Assembly (NCBI GenBank): GCA_036841525.1
Contig: DAITVZ010000008.1
Coordinates: forward strand, 1-64,000
Direction: 5' to 3'
Source of the DNA: JAAYEA01 sp012689325
GTDB lineage: Bacteria; Chloroflexota; Anaerolineae; JAAYEA01
Length of the DNA stretch: 64,000 bases
In this document: positions 7,549 through 15,447 of the stretch, in pieces
Numbering within the stretch: the stretch's first letter is position 1
How the letters are laid out: each line of letters starts with the position of its first letter
Position numbers and translations under genes: made by a program
Notes under the pieces: model-generated
What the model was told of the DNA's origin: nothing
What the model saw: only the letters and a program-made list of their open reading frames with translations
Databases searched by the model: none

Positions 7549-10500
7549 ATGGCCAAGACACGACGGCCTCTCCCCCTCCTGCGAATCTGCGTCTGCGCAT
7601 GGCTCCTGGTTTCGCTCCTCAGCGCCCGCTCGCCCGCCCGGGCCCAATCCTCCCGCGAGATCCTGCTATACGAGGAGGGCTTTGACCAGGGCGAAGCCCC
7701 CGGCTGGGACTTGGAGGCGCTCAAGGAGAATCGCTGGTACGTGGAGGGCCAGGCGCTCTATGCGCGCGGGCACGCCCTGGCCACCTATCTCAAGGGCGAA
7801 TGGGAGGACCTGCGCCTGGAGCTGACGGTCCAGCTCCTCTCCCCCGACGAAGGGCTGCACATCAACATCCGGCACAGCGGCGAGGGGCGCTACTACCTGG
7901 CCCTGCACCCCGACCGCGCGACGTTGCACAAACAGATCGGCTTTGGCGCCGGCGAGCGCTTTATCCAGGTCGCCAAGCCGGTGGACCAGGCCTTCGAGCT
8001 CAAAATCCCCCACGGTGTGAGCCTCTCGGTGTACGGCGGGCGGGTGCTGGCCGTGGTGGATGGGCAGACGCTCTTCGATTGGACCGACGACGCGCCGCTG
8101 CCTGCTGGGGCCATCGGCGTGGAGACGCTGGAGCGGGGCGAGGCGTTCGTGGACCATGTCCGCGTCTATGGCCCGGCTTTCCGGCAACTGGAGCTCATAC
8201 GGCCCGACCTGGTGGTCCTGCCCGTGGAAAAGTTCTCCTATGCGACGGACTGCCAGTCTCTATCCCTGGTGGCCACCGTGCTCAATGGCGGCAAGGCCGT
8301 CTCCGGCTCTAGCGTGCTGCAGATCACCGACCCCAAGAACCAGTGGGAGGTCGCCTGGCGCGAGGTCCCCGCGTTGGACCCCGGCGGCGCCGCCAATCTC
8401 GAGATCACTGCCGAGCTCCCCGCCGACCAGCAGGGCCGGGAGCACGTCCTCACCCTGGTGATCGACCCCGACCAGGCGATCCGGGAAAGCGACGAGGGCA
8501 ACAACGCCAGCGAGCTCTACTTGCCCGCCTGTGCCCAGGCCGAGCCGGCCGCGCTGCTCATCCGCGGCCTCGACCCGGCCGAGGGGCGCCGCGGCGAGAC
8601 CCTGACGGTGCGCGTGCTGGGCGAGGGCTTTGCCCCTGGGACAGAGGTGCGGATACTGCCGGACATCCGCACCGAGGCCACCGATTTCGTCAGTCCGGAA
8701 GAGCTGCAAGCCCGCATCGCCATCCCGGACAGCGCCGAGGGAGGGGCGCGACGGGTGCAGGTGGTCGCGCCGGACGGCCGCACCGCCACCGCTCGGGTCG
8801 CCTTCGGCATCGTGGCCCCGCCGGCGGAGCCGCCCCCGGTGACCGATACCCCGCGCCTGGTCACGCCCACGCGCCGCGTGCGCGCGCCCACCCCCACGGG
8901 GCCGGGCCTCCTCGCCTGGCCGCCGGAGGACCCGGTGGTCCGGCTGGTGCTCATCCTGGTGGGCGGCGGCGTCGGGCTGGCCCTGGTGCGACGCGCCATC
9001 CGATCCCTTCAGGACCAACTGACGCAATCCAAGCCGGCGGGCTTGCCGCCGTTGCGCCTCACCCGGGTGTGGCTCACCGAGGGCCCCTCGGGGCAAGGGC
9101 GCGTCATCTCGGATCGCGAGGCGCTGGCCGAGGGCGAGGATTACACACTGCACGTGCAGGCATTGCCCCGCGGCGCGGCAGAGGCCGCCGCCGTCGCAGG
9201 GGGCGCGGGCGCGCACCTGGACGTCGTCTTTTACTCGCCGGAGGGGGAGCTGCAAATGGACCGCGAGGCGGCCGCCCTCGACGTGCCGCCCCGCGGCGCC
9301 AGCAGCGAGGTCCAGCGGGTCGTCCGCCCGGCCAAGCGAGGCCGCGCGCGGGTCCGCGCCTGCATCTATTACCGCAACACCCTGGTTCAGTCGGTGCTGG
9401 TGGATGCCGATGTGGCGCGGCGCCAGGGCGCCAAGGGGCTCATCCGGCGCGAGATGGACTATGTCGCCAGCCTGGACCTGGCCAGCATGGAGGCGCTGCC
9501 CAGCCCCGCGCTCAACATCTGGACCAACCAGGCGGCGGATGGGACGCACTGGATCGGGGTCTTTTCCAGCGAGGCCCAGGCGGGCCACCTGCTGCGCAAT
9601 GGGGTGATGCACACTTTTGGCGCCGGAGAGCTGGCCCCGCAAGCCCAGACGTTGCGCGAGCTCTGGTTCAAGGCCGAGGCGGGCGAGCGAGGGCGCTCGT
9701 ACCGCATGGCCCTGCCGCAGCCGCTGGACGTCGCCCCGGTCGTGCAGCGGCTGGAGCGCGACCTGGTGGAGTTGGCCGCGCGCGGGCGCATCCTGTACGA
9801 CGCCCTCTTTTACAGCCGCCTGGACTCCGTCGCCCGGCAGGAGCAACTCGAGGGCATGGAGGCGGCGCTGGCCCAGCCGGCCATCATCTCGGTGGCGCGC
9901 TGCCACGAAGACGGCGTCACCATCCCCTGGGCGGCCCTCTATAGCCTCTATCTGCAAGCCGGCAAGCTGGAAACCGGCGGCCTCCAACTCTGCCCCATCT
10001 TTAAGGCCCAACTGGCCGACGATCTGGCCGATCCCGGAGGCATCCACGACCTGCTGGACGATTTCCCGGCCTGCCGCGGCCAGGCGCCGTGCCCCGTGGC
10101 CCGCGGCGGCGACGGGACCGTGGTCTGCCCCTTTGGCTTTTGGGGGATCATGCACCAGATCGAGCAGCCCTTGCAGCAGATCAGGCCCACGCCGGTGGAT
10201 CAGCTTCCCGCCGAGCTGCAGAGCGAGAGCTTTAACCAGACCTCTTTCCTGACCCACGCCCGGGGCGCCGCCCTGGATTTAGCCATGGCGGCCTATCCTG
10301 CCCTGCCCCGATTGGCGGAGCACCGCGCCGAGTTCGAGGGGCTGGGCCGCGCCATCCCCTTGCACGTGACCTATGAAGAGGATCGGGACCGGGTGCTGGA
10401 GCTGTTGCGACAGGGCGGCAAGCACATCTATTACTTTTACTGCCACGGCGACCCGGATGACCGGGTGTTCAAGCTCGCGCTGGGGCCAGCCCAGCGCCCA

Positions 10501-10950
10501 GGCTACCTCATGGCGGCGGACCTGGACCCGGCCTGGCGCGCGCGCTGGCCCAAGCAGCCGCAGCCGCTGGTCATCCTCAACGCCTGCGAGACCACGGTGC
10601 TCTTGCCCGAGATCAGCCACGGTTTTTTGGGCAAGCTGCGCTGGCTGGGGGCCTGCGGCGTCATCGGCACCGAGATCAAGGTGCGCACCGAGCTGGCCGC
10701 ACCCTTTGGCGCCCAGTTGGTGGCGGGGCTGCTCTCCGGGCGCTCCGTGGGCGAGGTGGTCCTGGGCATTCGCCACGGGTTGCTGCGCCAGGCCAACCCG
10801 CTGGGCCTGGTCTACAGTTACTACTCCCCCGCCACCCTGCACCTGCACCAAGATGCCGGATGCCCCTGGTGCCAGGCCCATCCGCCCACGCGCGCGGGCC
10901 GGACAGGCGCCACGGGCAGCGGCCCCGTCGAAAGGAGAACACCCCTATGA
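7549..10950 (+). CDS. Membrane-anchored CHAT-domain (caspase-like) protein with extracellular sensor domains
   Basis: Predicted 1133 residues. Order: signal peptide (about 1-33, ending ARAQ); a concanavalin-like beta-sandwich of the kind that follows GFDQG (about 40-213); a CARDB-type Ig domain (about 217-325, with DPDQAIRESDEGNN); an IPT/TIG-type Ig domain (about 335-420); a Pro/Thr-rich linker; one membrane helix (about 463-485); a cytoplasmic region with a further beta-rich segment; and a C-terminal CHAT peptidase domain (about 930-1110). The catalytic dyad is His966 in YCHGD and Cys1013 in LNACET. The start at 7549 is preferred over earlier in-frame ATGs because AGGCGAGG precedes it and the signal peptide begins there. 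The layout implies external sensing coupled to internal proteolysis. The stop overlaps the next ATG, so the two genes are likely translationally coupled. The target is unknown. Confidence 0.85.
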   Translation: MAKTRRPLPLLRICVCAWLLVSLLSARSPARAQSSREILLYEEGFDQGEAPGWDLEALKENRWYVEGQALYARGHALATYLKGEWEDLRLELTVQLLSPDEGLHINIRHSGEGRYYLALHPDRATLHKQIGFGAGERFIQVAKPVDQAFELKIPHGVSLSVYGGRVLAVVDGQTLFDWTDDAPLPAGAIGVETLERGEAFVDHVRVYGPAFRQLELIRPDLVVLPVEKFSYATDCQSLSLVATVLNGGKAVSGSSVLQITDPKNQWEVAWREVPALDPGGAANLEITAELPADQQGREHVLTLVIDPDQAIRESDEGNNASELYLPACAQAEPAALLIRGLDPAEGRRGETLTVRVLGEGFAPGTEVRILPDIRTEATDFVSPEELQARIAIPDSAEGGARRVQVVAPDGRTATARVAFGIVAPPAEPPPVTDTPRLVTPTRRVRAPTPTGPGLLAWPPEDPVVRLVLILVGGGVGLALVRRAIRSLQDQLTQSKPAGLPPLRLTRVWLTEGPSGQGRVISDREALAEGEDYTLHVQALPRGAAEAAAVAGGAGAHLDVVFYSPEGELQMDREAAALDVPPRGASSEVQRVVRPAKRGRARVRACIYYRNTLVQSVLVDADVARRQGAKGLIRREMDYVASLDLASMEALPSPALNIWTNQAADGTHWIGVFSSEAQAGHLLRNGVMHTFGAGELAPQAQTLRELWFKAEAGERGRSYRMALPQPLDVAPVVQRLERDLVELAARGRILYDALFYSRLDSVARQEQLEGMEAALAQPAIISVARCHEDGVTIPWAALYSLYLQAGKLETGGLQLCPIFKAQLADDLADPGGIHDLLDDFPACRGQAPCPVARGGDGTVVCPFGFWGIMHQIEQPLQQIRPTPVDQLPAELQSESFNQTSFLTHARGAALDLAMAAYPALPRLAEHRAEFEGLGRAIPLHVTYEEDRDRVLELLRQGGKHIYYFYCHGDPDDRVFKLALGPAQRPGYLMAADLDPAWRARWPKQPQPLVILNACETTVLLPEISHGFLGKLRWLGACGVIGTEIKVRTELAAPFGAQLVAGLLSGRSVGEVVLGIRHGLLRQANPLGLVYSYYSPATLHLHQDAGCPWCQAHPPTRAGRTGATGSGPVERRTPL

Positions 10951-12149
10951 GCAACGCATGGCAGCGCCAACAGCGCGTCGTCGAATCGCTGCGCCGGTTG
11001 ATCTACGCGCAGCCCGACCCCACCGCCTCCGCAGAACTGCTGCAAAAGCTGCAAGAGGAGGAAGAAAAGCTCCACCAGCTTGAGAGCGCGGAGCAACGCC
11101 CGGCGCCCGGGGGCGGCGTCTTGCTGGAGGCGCAGGTCGGGGGCAAGCACGCCGGCGACCTGCTGGGCGGGACCACCACGGGCATCGAGGCCACGGTGCT
11201 CTTGCGCCAGTCCCATGTGCCCATCAGCGTCGTGCATTTCCTCGATCCCCAGGACAAACCCCTGGTCACCTTTCGCGTTAAATACCTGGGCGACGAATAC
11301 GCCAGGCTGCGCTTGACCTCCTTTGTGGAAGGCTACTCGGCCCAGGCCATCAACACCGTCGAGCTGCTGGACGATCAGGAGGTGGAGATCCACCAGTTGC
11401 CCACCTTCTTTCCCGATAGGCTGCGCTCGGTCACCGAGTTGACCCGCGCCACGCTCCACGTCCGCATCGACGACCTGGATGGGGCCACCGAGCAGCACAA
11501 CACCTTCCCCATCTGGCTGCTGGCGCGGACCAGCGCCTACCTCGGCGTGCAGGACCCGGCCACCGGCGAGTGGCTCGACCTCTCGCCCTATCTGGGCGCG
11601 TGGGTTACCCCCAACGCCCCGGAGGTGCTGCGGCTGCTGCGCAAGGCGCTGGACCTGCACCCCCAGCGCAAGATCGTCGGCTACCAGGCGGGCGCGGCAG
11701 GGGTCGAGCCGCAGGTCAGGGCCATCTATCAGGCGATCAGGGCCGAAGGCATCGCCTACGTGAACTCGCTGCTGGCCTTTGGCGGCGCTGGCGCGCAGAT
11801 GCAGCGGGTGCGTTTGCCGCGCGAGACCATCCGCACCCGCTCCGCCAATTGCATCGACGCCACGGTGCTCATGGCCAGCGTGCTAGAGGCCGCCACGTTG
11901 AACCCGGCCCTCATCATCCTGCCGGGCCATGCCCTCCTAGGCTGGGAGTCCGAGAACGGCAGCGGCGAATGGCACTATGTGGAGACGACCATGCTCGGCA
12001 CGCATGATTTCGACGCGGCCTGCAAGGCGGGGCAGATCATGGGTCAGCAGCAAGAAGCCCAGGCCAAGAAACTGGGAGACCCGCGCTATTTCCAGCGCCT
12101 TGCCCTGCCCGCGCTGCGCGGCGAACGGGGCATCATGCCCATGGAGTGA
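10947..12149 (+). CDS. Transglutaminase-like protein coupled to the CHAT protein
   Basis: 400 residues, no signal peptide, so cytoplasmic. A short N-terminal region with Glu/Lys-rich coiled coil (about 30-50) precedes a beta-rich middle (about 60-190) and a helical part. A transglutaminase/cysteine-peptidase-like core follows with Cys302 in ANCIDATVL, His328 in LPGHALLGW and an acidic residue, Glu346, in WHYVETT. This order (NC-D, GH, W-E/D-T) is that of papain-like transglutaminase folds, although Glu replaces the usual Asp. The ATG overlaps the CHAT stop by four bases (ATGA) and AAAGGAG lies upstream. It could be the substrate, regulator or second enzyme of the CHAT protein. Function is not known. 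Confidence 0.75.
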   Translation: MSNAWQRQQRVVESLRRLIYAQPDPTASAELLQKLQEEEEKLHQLESAEQRPAPGGGVLLEAQVGGKHAGDLLGGTTTGIEATVLLRQSHVPISVVHFLDPQDKPLVTFRVKYLGDEYARLRLTSFVEGYSAQAINTVELLDDQEVEIHQLPTFFPDRLRSVTELTRATLHVRIDDLDGATEQHNTFPIWLLARTSAYLGVQDPATGEWLDLSPYLGAWVTPNAPEVLRLLRKALDLHPQRKIVGYQAGAAGVEPQVRAIYQAIRAEGIAYVNSLLAFGGAGAQMQRVRLPRETIRTRSANCIDATVLMASVLEAATLNPALIILPGHALLGWESENGSGEWHYVETTMLGTHDFDAACKAGQIMGQQQEAQAKKLGDPRYFQRLALPALRGERGIMPME

Positions 12150-12168
12150 ACGGGCGCCGCAACGCCGT

Positions 12169-12196
12169 TTGACATGGTCCATAATTGATGTATACT
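12169..12196 (+). promoter_or_regulatory. Near-consensus sigma-70 promoter
   Basis: TTGACA (12169-12174), 16 bp, TATACT (12191-12196). It lies 20 bases after the stop of the transglutaminase-like gene and about 210 bases before a terminator. Confidence 0.8.
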
Positions 12197-12202
12197 TGGC
12201 AC

Positions 12203-12469
12203 AGATACATGAAGCGCCCAGATTGATCTGTCTCAACAAGAGCGCATCTAGGCGCGCATGGGCCAGAGGTAGACGGCCCAGTTCGCGGAACCCATTCGGT
12301 GAAGCCAAGATGTGTAGGCTGCGATGGCGCAGCCGAAATTGACCCCAAGCCCCATCTACATACACAGCAACCTAGCAAGGAAGCAGGATGCACACAGGGC
12401 AGGCCCAAACAGGCAAGACGGATAGCGGAGCGTTGCATAACGCTGGCTATCCGTTTCGCCTGTTTTTTT
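12203..12469 (+). ncRNA. Putative structured leader or small RNA, unknown class
   Basis: A transcript from the promoter at 12169 would start near 12203 and end at the terminator at 12409-12469. Visible elements are the perfect hairpin GGCTGCG-ATGG-CGCAGCC near 12319-12336, an outer pairing TGTGTAG with CTACATA around it, and GCCCA/TGGGC pairing in the 5' part. No T-box, SRP, RNase P or 6S signature was recognised. It may be an attenuator or riboswitch-like leader of the binding-protein gene at 12577, or an independent small RNA. Confidence 0.35.
12409..12469 (+). terminator. Strong branched-stem rho-independent terminator
   Basis: Nested pairings ACAGGC/GCCTGT, CGGATAGC/GCTATCCG and AGCGTT/AACGCT form one long interrupted stem around GCAT, directly followed by a run of T residues. 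Confidence 0.85.
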
Positions 12470-12576
12470 GCATAGCGCTCACGGGGACAGCCGCGGAAAG
12501 GAGATGAGCCAGACAGTCAGGCGGGCCGCATCGTTCGTTTACCTCTCTATTACATGATAAGGAGATCAAACAGACC

Positions 12577-14589
12577 ATGAAGCGTCGTGATTTTCTCAAA
12601 GCGACGGCAATGACCGCCGTTGGCGCCCTGGCAGTGAGCTGCGCACAACCCACCCCCCAGATCATCGAGAAGGAAGTGCCAGTCGAGAAAGTCGTCAAAG
12701 AGACCGTGGTTGTCCAGAAAGAAGTGTCCGTCGAAAAAGTCGTGACGGCGACCCCGGTCCAGATGAAGTACAAGGAAGCCCCCACGCTGGCCGGGCTGGT
12801 GCAACAGGGCAAGCTCCCGCCGGTGGATGAGCGCCTCCCCGAGGACCCGCTCGTGATCCCGGTGGTGGAAGAGATCGGGCAATATGGCGGCACCTGGCAC
12901 CGCTTGGCCACCACGGCCAGCGATGTCGGCATGTACAACAACCGCCTGACCTATGAAAACCTAGTCCGCTGGGCCCCCGACGGCAGCGAGATGCTCCCGA
13001 ACATCGCCGCGAGCTGGGAGATCTCGCCCGACGGCAAGGTCTTTACCTTCAAGCTGCGCAAGGGCATGAAGTGGTCCGATGGCGAGCCGTTTACCGCCGA
13101 GGACCTCGCCTGGCTGGTCGAGGTGGTCTGGAAGAACAAGGAGCAGACCCCCAACTTTCCGGCCGCCTGGTCCCCCGGCGGCACTCCGTTGGTCGTCGAG
13201 ACGCCAGATGACTATACCGCGCGCTTCATCTTTGGCGCGCCCTATGGCCTGATGATGGTCAAGATGGCCTCCTTCGATGGCGTGTCCTTCAATACGTGCC
13301 CCGCGCACTATCTGAAGCAGTTCCACATCAGCGAGGTGGACAAGGCCAAGCTGGAGACCGCCGCCAAGGCCGCCGGTTTCGAGTTCTGGTATCAGCTCTA
13401 TGGCAACAAGAACAACGCTCTGGCCAACAAGGACAAGCCGGTGATCTTTGCCTGGGTTCCGGATATCCTCGCCCCCAAGCAGCCCATTGTGCTCTCGCGC
13501 AACCCCTTCTACTGGAAGGTGGATCCCGAGGGGAACCAACTGCCCTACATCGACCGGATCGAGTTCATGGTCGTGGGCAACGCCCCCACCATCAACCTGC
13601 GCGCCGCCTCCGGTGAAGTGGATATGCAGCTCCGCCACATCACCCTGGACAACTATCCGATCTTTCAGGAGAACAAGGAGAAGGGCGATTACCGCGTCTT
13701 TCTCTGGGACCAGGGCTATAGCTCGGGGAGCATCGTTGGCATCAACCTGACCAACAAGGAGCCTGTCTCGCACGAGATCGTGAACGACAAGCGCTTCCGT
13801 TACGCCCTCTCCCTGAGCATCAACCGGCAAGAGATCATCGATGGCGTCTATTTGGGCATCACCGAGCCGACCCAGAACGCGCCGCTCAAGAGCTCGCCCC
13901 ATTACTGGGAAGAGTTCGGCAAGAACATGATCGAGTACGATCTGACCAAGGCGAACGCGTACCTGGACGAGATGGGCCTGAACAAACGGGATGCGGACGG
14001 CTATCGCCTGCGCCCGGATGGCAAGCGCCTGTCCTTCATCTACGAGTACACGCCGGCCTTTGGCCCCTTTGGTGACGTGGCCGAGTTGCTCGCGGCGCAA
14101 TGGGGCAAGGTCGGCATCGAGATCATCATCAAGGAAGTGGCGCGCGATCTCTATAACCAACACCTGACGGCCAATGACATCGAGCTGACCATGTGGACGG
14201 GCAGCGCCGAGTTCAACCCGTTGATCGACCCGCGCTGGTTCGTGCCGAGCAACGACTGCGCCATGTCCCCCTGGTCCTGCCAGTACGGCCTGTGGTGGAT
14301 CACCGCCGGCAAGGAAGGCATCGAGCCCACCGGCGATATCCGCAAGGTGCTAGAGATCTATGACGAGATCAAGGTGACGACGGATCCGGACATGCAGGTC
14401 AAGCTCTTCCGCCAGATCCTGGAGCTCAACAAAGAGAACCTGTGGGTCGTCAGCGTCTGCACCGAGGGCCCGCAGCCCGTCATCGTCAAGAACAATTTCC
14501 GTAACGTCCCCGAGGTTGCCCTTTCGGACTGGCAGTTGCAGACGATCGGCAACACGCGGCCGGAGCAGTACTTTATCAAACAGAGCTAA
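12577..14589 (+). CDS. Orphan ABC-type solute-binding lipoprotein, peptide/nickel family 5 (paralog 3)
   Basis: 670 residues. The N-terminus has a twin-arginine motif (KRRDFLK), a short hydrophobic segment and lipobox Cys22, then a shorter version of the VEKVVKE/VVVQKEV linker and an SBP_bac_5 domain. It shares KLPPVDERLP, GMKWSDGEPFT and RNPFYWKVD blocks with the two minus-strand paralogs but is clearly more distant. The ATG at 12577 follows AAGGAGATC. The gene sits alone between two terminators with a long leader, so attenuation is possible. No permease or ATPase gene is next to it. Confidence 0.92.
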   Translation: MKRRDFLKATAMTAVGALAVSCAQPTPQIIEKEVPVEKVVKETVVVQKEVSVEKVVTATPVQMKYKEAPTLAGLVQQGKLPPVDERLPEDPLVIPVVEEIGQYGGTWHRLATTASDVGMYNNRLTYENLVRWAPDGSEMLPNIAASWEISPDGKVFTFKLRKGMKWSDGEPFTAEDLAWLVEVVWKNKEQTPNFPAAWSPGGTPLVVETPDDYTARFIFGAPYGLMMVKMASFDGVSFNTCPAHYLKQFHISEVDKAKLETAAKAAGFEFWYQLYGNKNNALANKDKPVIFAWVPDILAPKQPIVLSRNPFYWKVDPEGNQLPYIDRIEFMVVGNAPTINLRAASGEVDMQLRHITLDNYPIFQENKEKGDYRVFLWDQGYSSGSIVGINLTNKEPVSHEIVNDKRFRYALSLSINRQEIIDGVYLGITEPTQNAPLKSSPHYWEEFGKNMIEYDLTKANAYLDEMGLNKRDADGYRLRPDGKRLSFIYEYTPAFGPFGDVAELLAAQWGKVGIEIIIKEVARDLYNQHLTANDIELTMWTGSAEFNPLIDPRWFVPSNDCAMSPWSCQYGLWWITAGKEGIEPTGDIRKVLEIYDEIKVTTDPDMQVKLFRQILELNKENLWVVSVCTEGPQPVIVKNNFRNVPEVALSDWQLQTIGNTRPEQYFIKQS

Positions 14590-14618
14590 CGGCATCCTGT
14601 CGTCGCAGCCCAGATGGG

Positions 14619-14648
14619 AAAGGCGCTCGCCGCTTGGCGAGCGCCTTT
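14619..14648 (+). terminator. Terminator of binding protein paralog 3
   Basis: AAAGGCGCTCGCC pairs perfectly with GGCGAGCGCCTTT around GCTT, followed by CTTGTTG. Confidence 0.85.
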
Positions 14649-14673
14649 CTTGTTGCTGATCTCGCCCCTCTAT

Positions 14674-14702
14674 TTGACAGAAATTTCACAAAGTGCTATA
14701 CT
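14674..14702 (+). promoter_or_regulatory. Promoter of the rex-formate dehydrogenase operon
   Basis: TTGACA (14674-14679), exactly 17 bp, TATACT (14697-14702). The region 14686-14708 is also an everted repeat, TCACAAAG-N7-CTTTGTGA, that embraces the -10 box. Confidence 0.85.
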
Positions 14703-14720
14703 TTGTGACAAAAGTAACAA
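14703..14720 (+). promoter_or_regulatory. Candidate Rex operator (autoregulatory)
   Basis: TTGTGACAAAAGTAACAA lies directly after the -10 box. It matches the Rex consensus TTGTGA-N6-TCACAA at 11 of the 12 half-site bases. Its place over the transcription start of rex itself fits NADH-responsive autorepression. Confidence 0.65.
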
Positions 14721-14752
14721 ACGTTGGCGTGATTCGGGGAGGGATGAGGGAC

Positions 14753-15409
14753 ATGAGCGAGACCTATGGCATTCCCAGGCCAAGCCTGCGGCGCTTGCCG
14801 ATCTATTACCGCCATCTGATCGAGATGGCCGAGCGCCAGGTGCCCTATGTCTCCTCCAAGGATTTGGGGCAAAATGCCGGGGTCCCGGCCTCGCAGGTGC
14901 GCAAGGATCTCAGCTATCTGCACGAGTATGGCCGCCCGGGTGTCGGCTATGACACCAAGGCGCTGGCCGGCTATCTGGAGGAATTCCTGGGCCTAGCCAA
15001 CGATAAGGAAGCGATCCTGGTGGGCGTGGGCAACCTGGGGCGCGCCTTGACCCTCTACCCAGGGTTTGCCCAATATGGCCTGCAGATCATCGCCCTGTTC
15101 GATATCGATCCGGCCAAAATCGGCCAGACGGTGGGCGACCGCGAAGTGCTGCCCATGTTCAAGCTCGTTGACCTGGCCCGGCGGCTCAAGGTCCAGATGG
15201 GCATCATCACCGTGCCGCCACACGCCGCCCAAGAGGTAGCCAGCGCCATGGTCTCCGGCGGCATCAAGGTGATCTGGAACTTTGCGCCCTGCAAGCTCAC
15301 CGTGCCCGCCGAGGTGCTGGTCAAGAGCGAGGATTTGGCCGCCGAGCTGGCCGCCCTATCCCATCACATCATGCGACGCAGCCAGGTTCTGGCGCCCGCG
15401 ACCGAATAG
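14753..15409 (+). CDS. rex: Redox-sensing transcriptional repressor Rex
   Basis: 218 residues. An N-terminal winged helix (PRPSLRRLPIYYRHL, SSKDLGQNAGVPASQVRKDL) is followed by a Rossmann domain (ILVGVGNLGRAL) that senses the NADH/NAD+ ratio. The family represses fermentative and anaerobic genes when NADH is low. Start 14753 is chosen over ATG 14744 because GGGAGG lies 9 bases upstream of it. The stop is 38 bases before the next gene, so rex probably leads the formate dehydrogenase operon and controls it through the operator at 14703-14720. Confidence 0.95.
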   Translation: MSETYGIPRPSLRRLPIYYRHLIEMAERQVPYVSSKDLGQNAGVPASQVRKDLSYLHEYGRPGVGYDTKALAGYLEEFLGLANDKEAILVGVGNLGRALTLYPGFAQYGLQIIALFDIDPAKIGQTVGDREVLPMFKLVDLARRLKVQMGIITVPPHAAQEVASAMVSGGIKVIWNFAPCKLTVPAEVLVKSEDLAAELAALSHHIMRRSQVLAPATE

Positions 15410-15447
15410 GCCGCGCCTGCCATTAGGCGCGTAAAGGAGCATCCACT

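Larger units (their letters stand above)
12150..12576 (+). other. 427-bp intergenic region with promoter, structured leader and terminator
   Basis: It holds a near-consensus promoter (12169-12196), about 210 bases rich in inverted repeats, a strong terminator (12409-12469) and then about 107 bases leading to the GATAAGGAG ribosome site of the next gene. No convincing protein gene is present. Confidence 0.65.

Noticed and set aside
12380..12404. Possible SRP RNA signature (GGAAGCAG)
   Set aside because: The GGAA-capped helix 8 with its flanking GUCAGG is not present; only a short chance match.
12504..12557. 17-codon leader peptide ahead of the third binding-protein gene
   Set aside because: AAAGGAG abuts its ATG with no spacing and the peptide has no run of a regulatory amino acid.
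14686..14708. TCACAAAG-N7-CTTTGTGA as the primary Rex operator
   Set aside because: The half-sites are everted relative to the Rex consensus; the adjacent TTGTGA-N6-TAACAA fits better. It is kept only as a secondary possibility.
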